Part shown: one piece after another, positions 61,594 through 64,000 of the stretch
How positions within the stretch are numbered: position 1 is the stretch's first letter
Layout of the letters: every line of letters begins with the position of its first letter
Assembly (NCBI RefSeq): GCF_026343185.1
Contig: NZ_JAPEMA010000001.1
Span: 1,240,001-1,304,000, forward strand
Direction: 5' to 3'
Length of the DNA stretch: 64,000 nt
Source of the DNA: Streptomyces sp. NBC_00091
GTDB taxonomy: Bacteria; Actinomycetota; Actinomycetes; Streptomycetales; Streptomycetaceae
Notes under the pieces: model-generated
Seen by the model: only the letters and a program-made list of their open reading frames with translations
Told to the model about the DNA's origin: nothing
The model's database searches: none
Program-made: the position numbers and the translations under genes

Positions 61594-63177
61594 TCAGCCC
61601 GTCTCCTCCCGGTACGCCGCCGCCTCCTCGAGGTCCAGGCGGCGCAGCAGCCCCCGCAGCATCTCGTCGTCGATCCGCCGCCGGTCCCGCAGCGCGACGA
61701 ACACCTCCCGCTCGGCCTCGATCATCTCCCGCGCCAGCCGCCGGTAGACGTCGTCCGCCGACTCCCCCGTCACCGGGTTGACCTCCCCCAGCCGCTCCCA
61801 CACCGCGTTGCGCCGCCGTTCCAGCACCGTCCGCAGCCGGTCCGCCAGCGGCGGCGGCAGCGTGCTGTTCGCCGGGTCGCCCAGCAGCTCCGCCAGCCGC
61901 TCCTCCGCCGCCCGCGAGGCCTCGCTCTGCGCCTGCGCCTCCGCGAGGGTCTCGGCCTGCGCGTCCCGTGGCGGCAGCTTCAGGATCCTGATCAGCGGCG
62001 GCAGCGTCAGCCCCTGCACCACCAGCGTCCCGATGACGGTCGTGAACGTAAGGAACAGGATCAGGTTCCGGTGCGGCACGCTCATCGGCACGGAGAAGGC
62101 GATCGCCAGCGACACCACCCCCCGCATCCCGGCCCACCCCACGATCGCCGGGGACTTCCAGTCGGTGTCGGGCTCCCGGTGCCGGATCCGCTCGGACACC
62201 CACCTCGGCACGAAGGTCGCCGGGAACACCCACAGGAACCGCGCCACCACAACCGCGAGGAACACCGCGACGGCGTACCAGGCCGCGGCCATCCCCTCGT
62301 ACTCCCCCAGCCCCTTCAGGACCACCGGCAGCTGGAGCCCGATCAGCGCGAAGACCACGGACTCCAGTACGAAGGCGACCACCTTCCACACGGCCTCCTC
62401 CTGGAGCCGCGTCGCGAAGTCGACCTGCCAGTTGCGGTGCCCCAGGTACAGGGCCACGACCACCACCGCCAGCACCCCGGAGGCGTGCACCCGCTCCGCC
62501 GCCGCGTACGCCACGAAGGGGATCAGCAGCGACAGCGTGTTCTGCAGCAGCGGCTCCCGCAGCCGCTTCCTCAGCCAGTGGATGGGCACCATCAGCAGCA
62601 GCCCCACACCGACCCCGCCGACCGACGCCAGCAGGAACTCCACGACCCCGCCCGCCCAGCCGGCGCTCACCCCGACCGCGGCGGCCAGCGCCACCTTGTA
62701 GGCGGTGATGGCGGTGGCGTCGTTCACCAGGGACTCGCCCTGGAGGATGGTCGTCATCCGGCTCGGCAGCCCGAGCCGGCGGGCGATCGCCGTCGCCGCG
62801 ACCGCGTCCGGCGGCGCGACCACCGCGCCCAGCACGAGGGCCACGGGCAGCGACAGCCCCGGCACCACCAGGTACGCGAGGTACCCGACGGCGAGCGTCG
62901 CGAAGAGCACGTACCCCACCGACAGCAGCGCGATCGGCCGTACGTTGGCCCGCAGGTCCAGGTACGAGCTGTCGACCGCGGCCGTGTGCAGCAGCGGCGG
63001 GAGCAGCAGCGGCAGCACGATGTGCGGGTCGAGGGTGTACGCGGGCACCCCCGGCAGGTACGCGGCGATCAGCCCCGCAGCGACCAGCAGCAGCGGCGCG
63101 GGCACCGGCGTCCGCCGGGCCGCCCCCGCCACGGCGGCGCTCCCCGCCACCAGCGCCACCAGCGGCAATACCTCCAT
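61594..63177 (-). CDS. CPA1 family Na+/H+ antiporter
   Basis: 527 residues with about 12 membrane segments. The transport core has VVAPPDAVAATAIARRLG and GESLVNDATAI, the acidic ND pair typical of CPA1 exchangers of the NhaP/Ca-type. A charged cytosolic C-terminal region (about 420-527) rich in Arg/Glu follows. It exchanges Na+ (or K+/Li+) for H+. Starts with ATG, MEVLPLVALVAG. The stop codon is part of repeat copy 3. Confidence 0.92.
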   Translation of the reverse strand: MEVLPLVALVAGSAAVAGAARRTPVPAPLLLVAAGLIAAYLPGVPAYTLDPHIVLPLLLPPLLHTAAVDSSYLDLRANVRPIALLSVGYVLFATLAVGYLAYLVVPGLSLPVALVLGAVVAPPDAVAATAIARRLGLPSRMTTILQGESLVNDATAITAYKVALAAAVGVSAGWAGGVVEFLLASVGGVGVGLLLMVPIHWLRKRLREPLLQNTLSLLIPFVAYAAAERVHASGVLAVVVVALYLGHRNWQVDFATRLQEEAVWKVVAFVLESVVFALIGLQLPVVLKGLGEYEGMAAAWYAVAVFLAVVVARFLWVFPATFVPRWVSERIRHREPDTDWKSPAIVGWAGMRGVVSLAIAFSVPMSVPHRNLILFLTFTTVIGTLVVQGLTLPPLIRILKLPPRDAQAETLAEAQAQSEASRAAEERLAELLGDPANSTLPPPLADRLRTVLERRRNAVWERLGEVNPVTGESADDVYRRLAREMIEAEREVFVALRDRRRIDDEMLRGLLRRLDLEEAAAYREETG

Positions 63178-63233
63178 CGATGATCCACCCTCGTCACGTC
63201 GTCCACCCGCACCCTGGCCGTACGCTGGCCATC

Positions 63234-63494
63234 ATGAGCGAGTGCACCCACGTTGCCGAACTGCCGCGCCCCGAGCCTGTCCCGCATGCGCCGACCTGCC
63301 CGGAATGTGAGGTGCTCGGGAGTCATCCGGTGCAGCTGCGGATGTGCCTCGGCTGCGGTTACGTGGGCTGCTGCGACTCCTCGCCCCACCGGCACGCCAC
63401 CGCGCACCATCAGGAGACCGGTCACCCGGTGATGCGGAGCTTCGAGCCGGGCGAGACCTGGCGGTGGTGTTTTGTCGACGGTTCGATCGTCTGA
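63234..63494 (+). CDS. UBP-type zinc finger domain protein
   Basis: 86 residues with Cys/His pattern of the zf-UBP fold: CTHVAEL, CPECEVLG, CLGCGYVGCCDSSPHRHATAHHQETGHPV, ending SIV. In eukaryotes the fold binds ubiquitin tails; actinobacterial single-domain proteins have no known role. TACGCT lies 7 bases before the ATG and no SD sequence is present, so the message may be leaderless. Divergent from the antiporter gene. Confidence 0.88.
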   Translation: MSECTHVAELPRPEPVPHAPTCPECEVLGSHPVQLRMCLGCGYVGCCDSSPHRHATAHHQETGHPVMRSFEPGETWRWCFVDGSIV

Positions 63495-63706
63495 ACCGGG
63501 GTAGGTCAACCCTCCGCCGGTTCCCCCGAATTGGGCCCGCAGACCCCTAGCCACTGTGCGTACTCATGGGCTTACCATCAGTCACCGCACTTGGCGGGGT
63601 CGGCCCGGTCGCTCCAAGCGGGCGCGATGAGGGGTGCCGCGACACGATCGCCCGGATCGCGATAGCGTCACCGGCGAACAGAGCTCGTACCACCTTGGAG
63701 GTGAGG

Positions 63707-64000
63707 GTGTCCCAGATCGCAGGCGAGCCCGGGACCCAGGACTTCGTGGAAGTCCGGCTGCCGGCTGCGGGTGCCTACCTGTCGGTGCTGCGAACGGCCA
63801 CGGCCGGTCTCGCGGCACGTTTGGACTTCACCCTCGACGAGATCGAGGACCTCCGCATCGCGGTGGACGAGGCCTGCGCGATCCTGCTCCAGCAGGCCGT
63901 GCCCGGCTCCGTCCTCAGCTGCGTCTTCCGGCTGATCGACGATTCGCTGGAAGTGACCGTCTCCGCGCCGACCACCGACGGGCGGGCGCCGGAGCGCGAC
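63707..64000 (+). CDS. Anti-sigma regulatory factor (HATPase kinase type), 3'-truncated by the window
   Basis: The first 98 residues are present from the GTG at 63707 (GGAGG ends 5 bases upstream). LRIAVDEACAILLQQA is the N-box of the RsbW/SpoIIAB-like ATPase family, with no stop before the window end. Sequence and gene neighbourhood resemble PrsH/UshX, the anti-sigma factor of SigH in Streptomyces, which acts in stress and developmental control; sigH would be expected just outside the window. Confidence 0.9.
   Translation, partial: MSQIAGEPGTQDFVEVRLPAAGAYLSVLRTATAGLAARLDFTLDEIEDLRIAVDEACAILLQQAVPGSVLSCVFRLIDDSLEVTVSAPTTDGRAPERD

Overview
The window is a very GC-rich actinobacterial chromosome segment, almost certainly from a Streptomyces. 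Support comes from a conservon (cvnABCD), a nickel superoxide dismutase with its maturation protease, a fused E1/E2 2-oxoglutarate dehydrogenase, a snapalysin with a divergent LysR gene, a family 2B encapsulin, and the start of a SigH-type anti-sigma factor gene. Strong third-position GC bias and many GTG/TTG starts agree. Most of the window is conserved core. It is interrupted by accessory loci that encode two different RiPP (ribosomally made, modified peptide) pathways and a putative NTP-dependent conflict system.

Layout. 1-7.0 kb: 3' end of an NlpC/P60 gene, a StyA-like flavin monooxygenase and a cvnABCD operon. 7.1-17.4 kb: PP2C-like protein, MarR regulator, lon with an HspR-type (HAIR) operator, RidA, an adhesin-like lipoprotein, a sulfurtransferase, a GT39-like membrane glycosyltransferase and a two-component system. 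17.7-21.5 kb: kgd. 21.6-34.9 kb: a minus-strand block with an FxS-type cyclophane RiPP pathway (precursor, radical SAM, HExxH protein, TIR/NB-ARC/TPR protein) directly next to a vWA/MoxR/VMAP set with a trypsin-like domain. 35.2-41.2 kb: an island between a DUF6104 gene and sodN, flanked by a duplicated, decayed 3' end of sodN. It carries a graspetide pathway (precursor, ATP-grasp ligase, PIMT-type methyltransferase), three small unknown genes and a TPR regulator with a GNAT gene.

41.2-51.2 kb: sodN/sodX, a CGNR protein, a methyltransferase, a polar amino acid ABC transporter, malic enzyme, a quinone oxidoreductase-like protein and a PadR/DUF4097 operon. 51.7-57.7 kb: LysR/snapalysin, a DHFR-like protein, GNAT, and a family 2B encapsulin shell with its polyprenyl transferase cargo. 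57.9-64 kb: an intact nsrR next to a broken hmp flavohemoglobin, a peptidoglycan-recognition amidase without signal peptide, a D-cysteine desulfhydrase-like enzyme, a Na+/H+ antiporter, a UBP zinc finger protein and an anti-sigma factor gene cut by the window end.

Non-coding structure. A repeat with nested stems (29-bp outer, 8-bp inner) occurs three times, each just downstream of a minus-strand gene and preceded by a REP-like unit. In two copies the homology runs exactly to the stop codon of the gene. A shorter REP fragment supplies the stop codon of the VMAP gene. Several strong terminators and candidate operators are listed individually. No tRNA, rRNA, CRISPR array or transposase was found.
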